From the NCBI RefSeq assembly GCF_900119495.1, contig NZ_LT632435.1, positions 1,008,736-1,072,735 on the forward strand: a DNA stretch of 64,000 nt, written 5' to 3'. This document shows positions 48,617 to 57,991 of this stretch, piece after piece. The DNA comes from Arcanobacterium urinimassiliense. Lineage in GTDB: Bacteria > Actinomycetota > Actinomycetes > Actinomycetales > Actinomycetaceae. Position 1 is the first letter of the stretch. Each line of letters opens with the position of its first letter. Position numbers and translations under genes: made by a program. Below the pieces are notes generated by a model. That model was not told the origin of the DNA. It searched no databases and worked only from the letters and a program-made list of their open reading frames with translations.

Positions 48617-50811
48617 TGAAACTCGCTTGGATTCTTTTTAAAAAATCAATCCGCTCTAATTTAGGGCGCTTGCTTCTTATCGGCGCTACCGTGGCTCTCG
48701 GTGTAGCTATGCTGGTAGTCTATACCTCATTCCACAACGCTATATTCCAAAACCCTTCTTATGGGTTCACTACCTCCATATCGGATGCCTACGAAGAATC
48801 AACGAAATCTCCGAGTAACGGAGCAGAACGAGACGGGATAAAGCCACTGTGGATAAAACCGGAGACCGGCGGCGCTTTATTGAAATACCAAGATGACCGC
48901 ATCGAACAATACTTGGTGGAGCGCGGAGATTCTAATATCGAAAATATGCTCGATCTTGCGGTACCCAATAATGGTGAATACTACTTATCACCTGCATTGA
49001 AACAGATAGTAGAGAAACATCCCGAAATGGAGATACAAAAACGTTTCGGGAAAATTTACAAGGGAGAAATACCGCATGATATGGTCTACGGCAGAGATTC
49101 GCTGGTAGTTATCAGCGGCGTAGATAATCTACATTCTGATCCCAATTCGGGCGCTTTCCCCGTCTATAAATTCCACCGCAGTAATGCTGGTGATGTTTTT
49201 CCTAAAGTGATAAGCAAAGTCTTTTATTTGGGAATATTAATAGTACTTTTCCCGGTGATTATGCTCCTCATTGTGGCAGCCCAGCTCGGTGGAGTGCAGC
49301 GGGAGCAGCGCTATGCGGCTCTGCGTTTAGGGGGAGCTACGGGAAGGCAAATTGCCACTATTTCTTTATTTGAATCCGCGGTGGCAGCGGCAATCGGAAC
49401 TATCGGCGGAATTATTATTGGCACGGCTTTGCGCCCGGCACTTTCCAATTTTACGCTCTCCAGCAGCCGCTATTTTCCAGAACAACTCCCCCTTTCTTGG
49501 CAACAGTATCTAATAATTATCGCCATCACTTTCGGAGCGGTAATTTTTGCTAATGCGCGGGGACTGCGCCGCTTATTCGCTTCCCCGCTCGGAGTGGCAC
49601 GGCATAGCAAAAAATCACCACGCCCCCATTTTTGGCGCCTTTTCCCACTGCTAGGAGGAATGGGTGCAAGTATTTTCCTCGTTTATAAAGCTCCCCAGAG
49701 TACCAACGACCGCTATCTCGTGGCCTTCCTCGTCAGCATTATGGTGGTAATGATTGGGCTAGTAATAGCCAGCCCCTATTTAACCTTTTTAATAGCGAAG
49801 CTGAGATCACTGCGTACACGCAGTACCGAAGTATATATCGGAGAAAACTACGTACAAGCTCATGCCCAGCGTATCTCTCGCTCCATAGTGGGAGTGGTAT
49901 TAGCGCTCTTTGCCGGAAGTTTCTTCCTCACTGGCATATCTGGATACGAAGCGATAGACGCCAAAGATCAAGTAGATTATTACTTAAAAGATACTAGCGT
50001 CACCTTATTTGTATCGGATCCCAACCCGGCCGTCAGCGACAATGTTACTCAGCAAATATTAGCCAAAGACTATATAAATTCCGCAGCAAAAGCAGAGAGC
50101 ATCCAACGCACCTATACGCTCTTTAAGTGCACAGATGCTCTCCCCTATCTAGAAGATTTTTCTTGCGATGGAGAATATGCTTTACTACATTTCCACGCTC
50201 CTAAATCCGAAGCAGGAGCAATCGGAAAAGGAAGTAGAACCGAACTGCTAAATGTCTACGATGAAGAGAATTCCACTCCGGGATACCTGCTTTCCTTGCA
50301 GAAATCTTCCGACATTGAAAAGTTACGCTCTGATTTGGCGGAATTACTGCCCAGCACTGCGCAAGTAACTATGGATTATCGCCCCAATTACGATGGCAAC
50401 GTATACTCAAGTTATACGCGCATGCTGGTATATCTAACCTATACCGGACTAGCTGTGACGCTAATTGTGGCTATTATTTCTCTCACCGTATCCACCTACG
50501 CCTCAATAATAGAGCGGCAACGTAGCCTATTGACGTTGCGGCTGGCGGGAATGGAACCGCGCCGCCTCCGGCGTATGGTGTTGGTCGAGTCTTTCTCACC
50601 TTTAGCAGCCATTTCCATAATTTCGGCTGGCAGCGGTGTACTTCTCGGCTATTTACTTGTCAACAATTTTTCCAGCTCCATGCAAGCGCAAATTTCCGGA
50701 ATCTACCTAGCCGTATTATTCGGCGCCTTGGCAGCATCCGCCCTAATAATTTGGCTTATTTCTGCCACGGTAGGGAAAGTTACCCAGCTTTCGGTAAATC
50801 GTATGGAGTAG
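48616..50811 (+). CDS. FtsX-like ABC permease
   Basis: 731 residues. An N-terminal membrane helix (LLLIGATVALGVAMLVVY) is followed by a large external domain (about 40-200), three to four helices around 200-320, further helices to 440, a second external domain (about 450-590), and the C-terminal FtsX domain (about 595-725: RRLRRMVLVESFSPLAAISI). This ten-helix double-FtsX layout is that of peptide or bacteriocin-resistance exporters in Gram-positives. It is the last gene of the PadR operon. Confidence 0.9.
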   Translation: MKLAWILFKKSIRSNLGRLLLIGATVALGVAMLVVYTSFHNAIFQNPSYGFTTSISDAYEESTKSPSNGAERDGIKPLWIKPETGGALLKYQDDRIEQYLVERGDSNIENMLDLAVPNNGEYYLSPALKQIVEKHPEMEIQKRFGKIYKGEIPHDMVYGRDSLVVISGVDNLHSDPNSGAFPVYKFHRSNAGDVFPKVISKVFYLGILIVLFPVIMLLIVAAQLGGVQREQRYAALRLGGATGRQIATISLFESAVAAAIGTIGGIIIGTALRPALSNFTLSSSRYFPEQLPLSWQQYLIIIAITFGAVIFANARGLRRLFASPLGVARHSKKSPRPHFWRLFPLLGGMGASIFLVYKAPQSTNDRYLVAFLVSIMVVMIGLVIASPYLTFLIAKLRSLRTRSTEVYIGENYVQAHAQRISRSIVGVVLALFAGSFFLTGISGYEAIDAKDQVDYYLKDTSVTLFVSDPNPAVSDNVTQQILAKDYINSAAKAESIQRTYTLFKCTDALPYLEDFSCDGEYALLHFHAPKSEAGAIGKGSRTELLNVYDEENSTPGYLLSLQKSSDIEKLRSDLAELLPSTAQVTMDYRPNYDGNVYSSYTRMLVYLTYTGLAVTLIVAIISLTVSTYASIIERQRSLLTLRLAGMEPRRLRRMVLVESFSPLAAISIISAGSGVLLGYLLVNNFSSSMQAQISGIYLAVLFGALAASALIIWLISATVGKVTQLSVNRME

Positions 50812-50832
50812 TGATGAAGAGTTAGTAGCTAT

Positions 50833-51126
50833 TTATAGTTCGCTAGCTAGATCTTGCAAGCGCTGGCGCAGAGAATCGGCATAGAAAAAGGCGTTGTAGA
50901 TGCCATCTTCCGAAAGTACGCCTCGTTCTAAATCTTCTGGAAGCCGCCCCTCTTCGTCAGCTGCTAGATCTGCCCACCACTCTGCTCCGGAATAATACTT
51001 ATCTAGGATAGCTACGTCAGAAGTAATTTCTGCGTAGCTATCTAGAGCGGCTTCCGCTTTTTGTAAGTTATCCAGTAAGCGATTCAGCACTTTTTCCATC
51101 TGCATAATGCGGGCGATATCTTCCAT
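50833..51126 (-). CDS. DUF4298 protein
   Basis: 97 residues, fitting DUF4298: N-terminal helices (MEKVLNRLLDNLQKAEAAL), a YYSGAEWWADLAADEEGRLPEDL middle and GVLSEDGIYNAFFYADSL end. Function unknown. It is convergent with the ABC operon. Confidence 0.85.
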   Translation of the reverse strand: MEDIARIMQMEKVLNRLLDNLQKAEAALDSYAEITSDVAILDKYYSGAEWWADLAADEEGRLPEDLERGVLSEDGIYNAFFYADSLRQRLQDLASEL

Positions 51127-51141
51127 ATCTCCAGCATACCT

Positions 51142-51232
51142 GCTTTACAGCGCAATACAGGATTTTTGGCACTTTGCTCTGCTTTAGCGTGCGGCAAAGG
51201 ATTTTCTACACTTTGCCCCCGCTTTACAGCAG
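51142..51232. repeat. Imperfect ~40-bp direct repeat upstream of the DUF4298 gene
   Basis: GCTTTA begins at 51142, 51181 and 51221, and the sequence after each of the first two copies shares GGATTTT then CACTTTGC. The units are 39 and 40 bases long with many changes. It lies between the DUF4298 start and the SDR gene's end. Confidence 0.55.
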
Positions 51233-51253
51233 TTTCATCCCGCCCTTATTTTC

Positions 51254-52015
51254 TCAGCAGGCGGTCACTCCCCCGTCTGCTGCGATAACTGCGCCATTAA
51301 TAAAAGAAGCTGCGTCGCTGGCGATAAAGAGAACTAAACCAGTTATTTCTTCCACTTCTGCCTGCCGAATCGAAGTATCTACTCCCGCCATCACCCGTTC
51401 CAAACCGAGGGGGCTAGGATTCTTCATATTAATGCCCACTTCGGTCTTAACTCCACCGGGGCAAATGGCATTAGTTCTGATATTTTTTCCGGCATACATG
51501 AAAGCAGTGTTTTGCGTCAGGCCAATCAGTGCGTGCTTCGACATAGTGTAGACGGCACCGGCTTTACAACCATTCGTGCCACCGATGGAAGCGACGTTAA
51601 TAATATTGCCGCCACCTTGCTTTTCCATGATTTGCACCGCTTTTTGCATGGCCAACATCGGGCTCTTCACATTTAAGGTCATAACCCGCTGATAGAGATC
51701 GTCATCTACTTCGCCGACTGGTTTCATTTCGTCCATCATGCCGGCGTCATTAATGAGAATATCTAGCCGACCCGCTTGGGCAAGTGCATAATCGATCATC
51801 TTGTGGTTTTCTTCATCGTGCATTAAATCTGCTACATACGGCAAAATTTTACCGGGCATATCCTGGCATTTCTCAGCTAGCTCCTCCAAACGTTCCTGCC
51901 GGCGCGCCACCACGACTACTGTAGCGCCTTCTGCGCAAAGAGCCCGAGCAATATCGCGCCCCATACCAGAGCTGGCTCCCGTCACCACTGCAACTTTCCC
52001 TAAAAATCTCTCCAC
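51254..52015 (-). CDS. Short-chain dehydrogenase/reductase (SDR)
   Basis: 253 residues, classical SDR. The NAD(P)-binding TGASSGMGRDIA is at 13-24, NDAGMM near 90, the catalytic Ser at about 142 and YTMSKHALIG (Tyr-x3-Lys) near 156, with PGGVKTE after it. VVVVARRQERL at the end of strand 2 suggests NADP preference. The substrate is unknown. The start is GTG with AAGGA six bases upstream. Confidence 0.92.
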   Translation of the reverse strand: MERFLGKVAVVTGASSGMGRDIARALCAEGATVVVVARRQERLEELAEKCQDMPGKILPYVADLMHDEENHKMIDYALAQAGRLDILINDAGMMDEMKPVGEVDDDLYQRVMTLNVKSPMLAMQKAVQIMEKQGGGNIINVASIGGTNGCKAGAVYTMSKHALIGLTQNTAFMYAGKNIRTNAICPGGVKTEVGINMKNPSPLGLERVMAGVDTSIRQAEVEEITGLVLFIASDAASFINGAVIAADGGVTAC

Positions 52016-52083
52016 GATATTCCTTCTTTCTCCGAGGATCCAGACCGATACTCTGCTACTAACACTCTTACCACTATATGATT

Positions 52084-52104
52084 TATTACAATAAATATGT
52101 AATA
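52084..52104. promoter_or_regulatory. 21-bp palindrome upstream of the SDR gene
   Basis: TATTACA-7-TGTAATA, arms perfect, lies about 70 bases before the SDR start. On the minus strand it overlaps an ATTACA/TATAGT promoter-like pair. It could be the operator of a regulator not encoded next to it. Confidence 0.5.
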
Positions 52105-52256
52105 TTTTGCAGCGTGTAGGGGAAACTTATAAAAATAACTAAATTTTTGAAAAAGATTGGCGACGGCAGATACCCGCACAGCAGATATCTGCATAGCTAA
52201 TACCCACATAGCTAATAAATCCACCTGGTTAATAAATAACGAGGCGTAAATATCCC
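52105..52256. other. Gap with short repeats
   Basis: CATAGCTAATA occurs twice (near 52192 and 52206) and related CCCACA and GCAGATA strings recur. No gene is supported here; an open frame spanning 52000-52407 on the minus strand lies across the next gene's stop and is an artefact. Confidence 0.5.
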
Positions 52257-52736
52257 TTAAAATAACGTCAATAAATATCCGTCGATTAGCGCAATAAGAA
52301 AATACATGATGAAAGCTCGCAGAAAGGCCGCAAAATGTTTTTGCGGATCTTGGTAAAGGCATTTTTGGGGGATTTTCGAAAAACGAATCCGCGTCGTATT
52401 GCGCCACCAGAGCAGATCTATTACGAGCAAATCAAAAGTATTTAATGCTTGCCCCAGCAGAAACAGCGCCAGGAAATTCGGCAGAAAAGCTTCTTGCCGA
52501 ATAAATACTCCGAGAGCGAGAAATAGCAGAAAAAACAGGAAAAAATTCGCCATCCACACAGCTACTTTAGATTTTTCCTTAAATCTATCGCGATATTCGG
52601 GTATCTCTCTTATTCGTCTTTGCACTTCATCAGGGTAAGACGAATAACTTTGCAAATTTTTATCATCGGTACCAGTAGCGAAAATACACAGCAGAAAAAA
52701 TACCGCACATAAAATAACTATTTCTATTCCGAGCAT
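52257..52736 (-). CDS. Four-helix membrane protein of unknown function
   Basis: 159 residues from the ATG at 52736, with AGGGA eight bases upstream; a TTG at 52772 is in frame. Hydrophobic segments at the N terminus, around 60-80, 85-105 and the end. The sequence LLVIDLLWWRNTTRIRF resembles a small unassigned family I associate with Firmicutes. Third gene of the XRE-controlled set. Confidence 0.75.
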   Translation of the reverse strand: MLGIEIVILCAVFFLLCIFATGTDDKNLQSYSSYPDEVQRRIREIPEYRDRFKEKSKVAVWMANFFLFFLLFLALGVFIRQEAFLPNFLALFLLGQALNTFDLLVIDLLWWRNTTRIRFSKIPQKCLYQDPQKHFAAFLRAFIMYFLIALIDGYLLTLF

Positions 52737-52775
52737 CTGCGCATTCCCTATTTCGCTCTCTAAGTACCGCAATCT

Positions 52776-53198
52776 CTAGCAACTTGCTCGATAAAAATTA
52801 TGCGCACACAACTGGATAAAGCGCCCGCGGTTACCTTTGAGTAATTTATCGTTAAACCCTATTTCATATGAATAGGTCTTCCCCAGATGATTTATATCAA
52901 TAAATGCCTTACCATCTTTATCTCGCACATTAAAATCAATTACTTCCCTCCAAGGAATAAGCAAAAAAGATGCGCTATCTCTAAGGCTTATTTCCTTTTC
53001 ATGGATGCCTTTATCGTCAAAATACAATACAAAACTCCGACTGCTATCTAGTGTGTAATACAAATTACTTAGCAGAAGTTTCAGCAATTCCTTTACAAAG
53101 CCATTACTTTTAATTGCCACAAGGTAGTTATCACTCTTACCAAAATTTTCCTGCACAAATTGTTCTATCTCAGAACTTTTTGTGAAAAACATGCCCAT
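52776..53198 (-). CDS. Hypothetical protein in XRE operon
   Basis: 140 residues, not recognised. It has no clear membrane helix. Alternating hydrophobic strands (FVLYFDDKGIHEKEISL, FLLIPWREVIDFNVRD, KTYSYEIGFND) suggest a small beta domain of the PH-like kind. The ATG has GGAG eight bases upstream and lies two bases after the XRE stop, so the genes share a transcript. Confidence 0.7.
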   Translation of the reverse strand: MGMFFTKSSEIEQFVQENFGKSDNYLVAIKSNGFVKELLKLLLSNLYYTLDSSRSFVLYFDDKGIHEKEISLRDSASFLLIPWREVIDFNVRDKDGKAFIDINHLGKTYSYEIGFNDKLLKGNRGRFIQLCAHNFYRASC

Positions 53199-53200
53199 TC

Positions 53201-53425
53201 TTAGTTCTCCTTTGCAACTTCATCAAATATGAAAACTTCTGTTATATCGCGACCCAAAACTTTGCAGATTTTATAGGCCGTCTCTATCGTGGGGCTAATT
53301 GTTTTATTTTCATAGGCCATGATTGATCGCCTTTTTAACCCGACTGCCTTCGCTAATCGGTGCTGGGATAACCCCAGCTCTCTTCGGTATTCGCCAATCC
53401 TGTTATCCACCGCTAATTCCGGCAC
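53201..53425 (-). CDS. Small XRE-family transcriptional regulator
   Basis: 74 residues: IGEYRRELGLSQHRLAKAVGLKRRSIMAYENKTISPTIETAYKICKVL is one complete helix-turn-helix of the YozG/SinR kind, with a short tail. The start is GTG with GGAGGGG four bases upstream. It heads the three-gene set and probably represses it through the paired operator upstream. Confidence 0.88.
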   Translation of the reverse strand: MPELAVDNRIGEYRRELGLSQHRLAKAVGLKRRSIMAYENKTISPTIETAYKICKVLGRDITEVFIFDEVAKEN

Positions 53426-53460
53426 AGCGCCCCTCCAGTATTTATTTCTGAAAACCTTTG

Positions 53461-53497
53461 GTTACTTTTATAGTAACAATGTTACATTTATGGTACC
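53461..53497 (-). promoter_or_regulatory. Tandem operator for the XRE operon
   Basis: Two 17-base dyads stand three bases apart: GTTACTTTTATAGTAAC at 53461-53477 (perfect, 6-base arms) and GTTACATTTATGGTACC at 53481-53497 (imperfect). They share spacer TTTAT and sit just upstream of the XRE start, overlapping a likely TATAGT-type -10 zone. Confidence 0.72.
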
Positions 53498-53577
53498 AAA
53501 TTAATGCATGGCGCATCTTTGCATCTTCTGCTCGCCCCACAGCCAGACTGGAATTCACAGTAAGGCTTAAATTAGCG

Positions 53578-54516
53578 TCAAGCTCTCAGTAAGCCAATAA
53601 TTTCCTCTTGGGCTTGCCGGCCTTCTTTAAAAAATCGCAGCAGCGGATAGCAGTGACACATTCCCTCCCCTACGAATATCTCGTAAGGTGCCTGGTATTT
53701 TTCCATAGCTTGCTGAAAATATTCTGCAAAGGCGTAGAGGCATTCATTTTCCCCGTAATAGAAATACGTCTTCGGGAAACCGGAAAAATCTCCAACCGTT
53801 CCATCGAGCATATACTCTGGCAAATCTTCCGTGCCCTTCGCAATTTCCCGGGCCGTACGAATATACGTAGGATCGATGATGACGTCTTTCGGGTTGAGCG
53901 CCACAAGTTTTTCCCAAATTTCCTGGTTTTCCGCAAGCGACAAATCGGGAATCCCGCCGGGAGAAACTGAAATTATTTTACCGGGCATCGGCAAAGGCTT
54001 ACCCAGGGCGTTGTTGTGCAAGAAAATCCCCACGGCCAGGCAAGCTCCGGAGGAAAATCCCAATACGCTTATATTTTCTGCCCTATACTCACTGGCCATT
54101 AGCCCATAAGCGGCAATACAAACTTCATAGGTCTCTTTTACATTTCGATCTGCGGAACACAAAGGATAAAACAAAAACCAGACATCTTTTTCCGTTTGCT
54201 GCATTATTCTTTCCGCTAGCGAAAAATCCAGCTTATCCGGCCCGGTAATCATCCCTCCACCAAAAAGATAAAGGACTGCTCCTGCGGCCGGTTTGGTATT
54301 TTTTTGATAACGCACAAGCCGATAGCCCATAACTTCCCGCTCAAAGAGAAAATAGTTTTTTCTCTTCGCTCTTTTCTGGGCTTTGGCAAGGTTGAAAGCT
54401 GGCTTTGCATTCTGCTTCTTTGCGTATTCCAGCATATCTTCCTTGGATTTTAGGAACATCTTTTTTACGCCCGCTAGTCGCACTACGCCTGCTGCCACCC
54501 TGTAGGTAAGAGTCAC
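53578..54516 (-). CDS. Alpha/beta hydrolase (lipase/esterase, HSL-like)
   Basis: About 312 residues from GTG at 54516, with GGAGG five bases upstream (ATG at 54528 is in frame). LYLFGGGMITG gives the oxyanion HGGG-like loop, though the first His is Phe. GFSSGACLAVG holds the nucleophile Ser, and a His near the end lies in GEGMCHCYPLL. It matches the hormone-sensitive lipase branch. Substrate unknown. Confidence 0.86.
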   Translation of the reverse strand: MTLTYRVAAGVVRLAGVKKMFLKSKEDMLEYAKKQNAKPAFNLAKAQKRAKRKNYFLFEREVMGYRLVRYQKNTKPAAGAVLYLFGGGMITGPDKLDFSLAERIMQQTEKDVWFLFYPLCSADRNVKETYEVCIAAYGLMASEYRAENISVLGFSSGACLAVGIFLHNNALGKPLPMPGKIISVSPGGIPDLSLAENQEIWEKLVALNPKDVIIDPTYIRTAREIAKGTEDLPEYMLDGTVGDFSGFPKTYFYYGENECLYAFAEYFQQAMEKYQAPYEIFVGEGMCHCYPLLRFFKEGRQAQEEIIGLLRA

Positions 54517-54578
54517 TTCACCCTCCATTCACGCATATAACTAAGGTTACCCTAAACTCACAGCTTTTAGTCTGCTAC

Positions 54579-55091
54579 TTAGTTTTCTTTTTTGCGCGTC
54601 CACACTATCCCCGCAACCGCAGCTACAATGGCGATAGGTGCGGTGCGTACGAAGATCCATTCAAAAGAATGAAAAATGGTGCCCAGCACTGCCGTCTCTG
54701 GGTCTTCATAATTCCATCCTAAATAAGGGCTTCCGAATAGCAATAATCCCACCATGGTAAGCACGGTAATCACCGCCAGCGCGATAAAGCACCCGTGCGC
54801 CACCTTTCGCTTTTCTTCCTGCCTTTTGGCGAGCTGAAGATTTATCACTTCTAATTTTTGCGCGATTGCCTGTAAATCACTGGCTGCTGGCAGCGAAATA
54901 GTTTCTCCCAGCAGGGTAGCCACCGGCGTTTCCAGCGCTTCGGATAGCGCAAGCAGCATTTTAGAATCGGGCACAGAGAGCCCTTTTTCCCACTTCGAGA
55001 CGGTTTGCCGCACCACATAGACTTTGGCGGCAAGTTCCGCTTGCGAAAGCCCTTTTGCTTTTCGAGTGATTCTAATATTTTCATTTAACAT
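54579..55091 (-). CDS. XRE regulator with C-terminal membrane helices
   Basis: 170 residues from ATG at 55091 (GGGAGG about eight bases upstream; the GTG at 55097 is too close). An N-terminal helix-turn-helix (RKAKGLSQAELAAKVYVVRQTVSKWEKGLSVPDSKMLLALSEAL) is followed by a helical linker and two membrane segments (about 95-118 and 145-165). Such regulators are common in Firmicutes. Neighbouring hydrolase gene lies on the same strand 62 bases downstream. Confidence 0.87.
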   Translation of the reverse strand: MLNENIRITRKAKGLSQAELAAKVYVVRQTVSKWEKGLSVPDSKMLLALSEALETPVATLLGETISLPAASDLQAIAQKLEVINLQLAKRQEEKRKVAHGCFIALAVITVLTMVGLLLFGSPYLGWNYEDPETAVLGTIFHSFEWIFVRTAPIAIVAAVAGIVWTRKKEN

Positions 55092-55375
55092 GGCCACTAC
55101 CTCCCATTACAGCTATTACAAAGCCTGTCGCAGCCAGAATACCGCTAATGTGCCCGCTAGCCCCGAAATAAAAAGCAATTAAAGCGCAACGAGAATTGAC
55201 CCGCGAGCAACGCCAGAAAACTGCAGGTAAAATGCGGAAAAATCTTAGCTACTAGCCACCCACTCTTACTTTTATCTAAGGAAAGGGCGGCCACAACTAT
55301 TTATTAGCTGCGGCCGCCCTTAAACGACTAGGTTTTAGGCCTATCGGGAAATATTTTGAACCCTATCGGCAGATA
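55092..55375. other. Gap between the XRE gene and the LPXTG gene
   Basis: 284 bases without a supported gene. It contains the terminator listed next and should hold the XRE promoter. No further structure stands out. Confidence 0.6.
55283..55321 (-). terminator. Terminator after the LPXTG gene
   Basis: AAGGGCGGCC and its exact complement at 55312-55321 form a 10-base stem, with a large, partly paired loop, followed on the minus strand by TTTCCTT. It lies about 55 bases past the LPXTG stop. Confidence 0.7.
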
Positions 55376-57116
55376 TTATTTATTCCGTTTCAGCGCTCCT
55401 TGCTTGCGCAGCACGGCAAATCCGGAAATCGAGAACCCTAAGGCCGCAAGCAATATGCCGAGAGAGTTAGATTCTCCAGTCTGCGGCAAACGCTGCGCCG
55501 GTTTTTTCGGCGGTGCCGGTGGCACAGGATTCTTCGTATAAATCGCATATACGCTCATATCTGAATCCACTGCTGTTTCTTCGGTAAAGGCGCTCCCATT
55601 GCCGTCAGCCTGCGTATTCCACTCTTTGAAGGTATATCCATCTTTAGCGGGATTCTGCGGCATCTTTTCCTCTACTAAAGCATCACCACTAATTGACTTA
55701 CCTGGCTCTACTTTAGTCGCCGCATACAAGCTGCCATCATTTATGAAATTTACGTAGAAATGCGTATTTTTATAATTTATATCGCTATTATTGAGCAAGC
55801 TCTTCCGATAGACACTCTCTTGCGCTGCATCCGAATCCTTGCTAAATAAGAGCTCAGTGTAATCGGAAAAATTTTCGGGCGGCGTATAGGCACCAGCTTT
55901 CGCTATATTCCCTTGGAATAGCGTTTTCTTATCCGTACTTATGTTTTTATATGCATCCGCATTTGCGACGGGATCCGCATTATCAAATTTATACGTATAA
56001 ATTGCCCCACCATTAGCTGCTGAATTCTTCAAGAATTTAGAATCAGTAATAGCTACGCTTCCTGCATTTTTATTTAGATAGAGCGCCCCGCCGGCACTAT
56101 TAGCCACATTTTGGTTAAAGGTAGAACCACTAATACTGAGCGGTTTTACGCTACATATTGCTCCGCCCCAATTGGCTAGATTCTGGTTAAAAGTAGTGTT
56201 TTTCAGCGTAATTTCTTGTGAAGAATAAATTGCGCCGCCCGTGCTTGCTTGATTTTCGGCGAATATAGCATTTTCGATGGTGGCAGGATGCGTCTTGCCC
56301 AGAATAATTGCTCCGCCGACTTTTTCCGCTTTATTTCCTTTAAAGGTACCACCCGTAATTTTTAATTTACCGTAAGCTGCTATAGCTCCACCCTGAGAGG
56401 CAGCAATATTATTTTCAAAAAGGCCGCCGTTAATAATGAGAGTGGCATCTTGCCGGGCCTGGATGGCACCGCCTTGCTGTTTTGCAGAAGTATTATTCTT
56501 TATTACTGCGCCGGCTTCGATAGTGAGCGTTCCCCCGTCATTTACATATATAGCAGGGCCATCATAACCCGGCACATCCGTAAAGTTTTGGATAGTGGTC
56601 CCCTTTCCAATGCTTGCCTTTGCCCCATTAAGCACAGAAAAACATCTGCTCTCTCCATGGCCGTCAAGCGTGATGTTATCGATTGTTAGCTCCGAGTTAC
56701 TCATAAGGCTAATCAGATCCTTCGGGCCTCTTCTCTCCAAGGTATAAGGCCCACCTTTTCCGGAAGTCAATCTGATTTTATTATTGCTGCGCCCATGCAG
56801 CTTCTCCGTGGAAGGAATAACCATATCTTTGTTTACATAGACGGTGTACAAGCTAGCTGCATCGTTAATATCCATATTCTCGATAGTTTCAAAGAAGGTA
56901 TCGTATTCACCTAGAACTGTTTCAGTATCCGTATTCTCCGCCTTTTTAGTGACGGTAAATGCCTTACTGCTGGGTATTTCATTAGCTGGGGGCTGGCGCT
57001 GCTACCGCCACATTCACACCTGCCGGCAACGATAAAACGCTCGCCAGCACCGCTGCAATAAATATTACGAATAAAGTGCAGGTAAATTTGTGCCTGAGGA
57101 TACTTTGCATGTGCAT
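55376..57116 (-). pseudogene. LPXTG-anchored beta-helix surface protein, frameshifted after the signal peptide
   Basis: A Sec signal (KFTCTLFVIFIAAVLASVLSLPAG) runs from ATG at 57116 (GAGG upstream) and is ended by a stop six codons after AVAAP. Removing one C from the CCCCC run (GGGGG on plus, 56988-56992) restores a frame of about 579 residues: mature start, right-handed beta-helix repeats (NGG-x-FENN, GGAIxA units, about 130-350), a Bacteroides/Listeria-type repeat, and LPQTG near residue 543 with a membrane helix and basic tail. Sortase would attach it to the wall. Only the downstream frame from 56875 is open as it stands. Confidence 0.88.
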
Positions 57117-57265
57117 AAACCGCCTCTGTACTAGTGCCTTAAAAAAATTTCTAAATGCGGGTAAAAAAGAACCTATCATTATGCTACTTGGCAAATCAGA
57201 AAATTACCCAAAAACCGCGAAATTGCTTGGAAAACTAAGAACTTGATTGGCACAGCTAGGTGCAG

Positions 57266-57940
57266 TTATCGTTTCAGCGCCTTTAAATATTCTTTTTGTT
57301 TTGGAGTAATGCGGTTACTTTCCCGGGCTTTCTGTATTGCCCTATTGTGAGTTTGCGTATTTAAGCAATGACTCTCGATATATTTTATAGTCGCATCCCA
57401 TTGCTTTGCCAAAGCGGTTGCAAAGAACCACGCAATCATCATTTGCACATAATACTCTTCACTGTAAACAGAAACGGGTATTTCCAGATATTCAGGTTTA
57501 AAATCGTCATCAAGAAAGTAAGACATTAACATCTCAATACCGAAGCGGCAAGTATATGTTTTTTCCGATGCGGACCATTCTTTAATTTTTTCCAAAAGCG
57601 CTGTTTTATTCTTTTTGAAAATCTTGGGAGACATAATATCGCAAACAGCCCAATTATCTACGTAAGGCAAAAATTCATCGACTGCTGCAATACAGTGATC
57701 GTAATCCTTCATTTCAGAAAGAAGAAGTCCATGCAGCATATTTTCGTCATAGTATTTGTGCGGCAAATCTTTCAAAAATTTATATGCTTCCGGCTCCCCT
57801 ACAATTCTTTTAGCAAGCTTTCTAGCCTCCGGAACTCTGACTCCTATAAAAAGTTCTCTCGGAATATTGGGAGTCAATTTTGCCTGAAAATCAGCATATG
57901 AAATATCCTGCAATGCCAATAATTCTTCTTTGATATTCAT
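57266..57940 (-). CDS. DNA alkylation repair protein (AlkD-like)
   Basis: 224 residues, all-helical HEAT-repeat type. GVRVPEARKLAKRIVG, NWAVCDIMSPKIF and the WSASEKTYTCRFGIEMLM stretch fit the AlkC/AlkD superfamily, whose members flip out and remove alkylated purines. The NW-x-x-CD segment holds the Asp that matches AlkD catalysis. ATG with a purine-rich lead (AAAGAGTAAGAA). Confidence 0.85.
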   Translation of the reverse strand: MNIKEELLALQDISYADFQAKLTPNIPRELFIGVRVPEARKLAKRIVGEPEAYKFLKDLPHKYYDENMLHGLLLSEMKDYDHCIAAVDEFLPYVDNWAVCDIMSPKIFKKNKTALLEKIKEWSASEKTYTCRFGIEMLMSYFLDDDFKPEYLEIPVSVYSEEYYVQMMIAWFFATALAKQWDATIKYIESHCLNTQTHNRAIQKARESNRITPKQKEYLKALKR

Positions 57941-57991
57941 TTCTTACTCTTTGCATGTACTTCTAATTTGCTAACTAAGTCCCAATCCCAT

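Noticed and set aside
52000-52407. 135-codon minus-strand frame
   Set aside because: It overlaps the end of the membrane protein gene in another frame and lacks a ribosome site.
56982-57194. Separate 70-residue secreted protein
   Set aside because: It is the signal peptide of the frameshifted LPXTG gene; the residues after AVAAP match once one C is removed.
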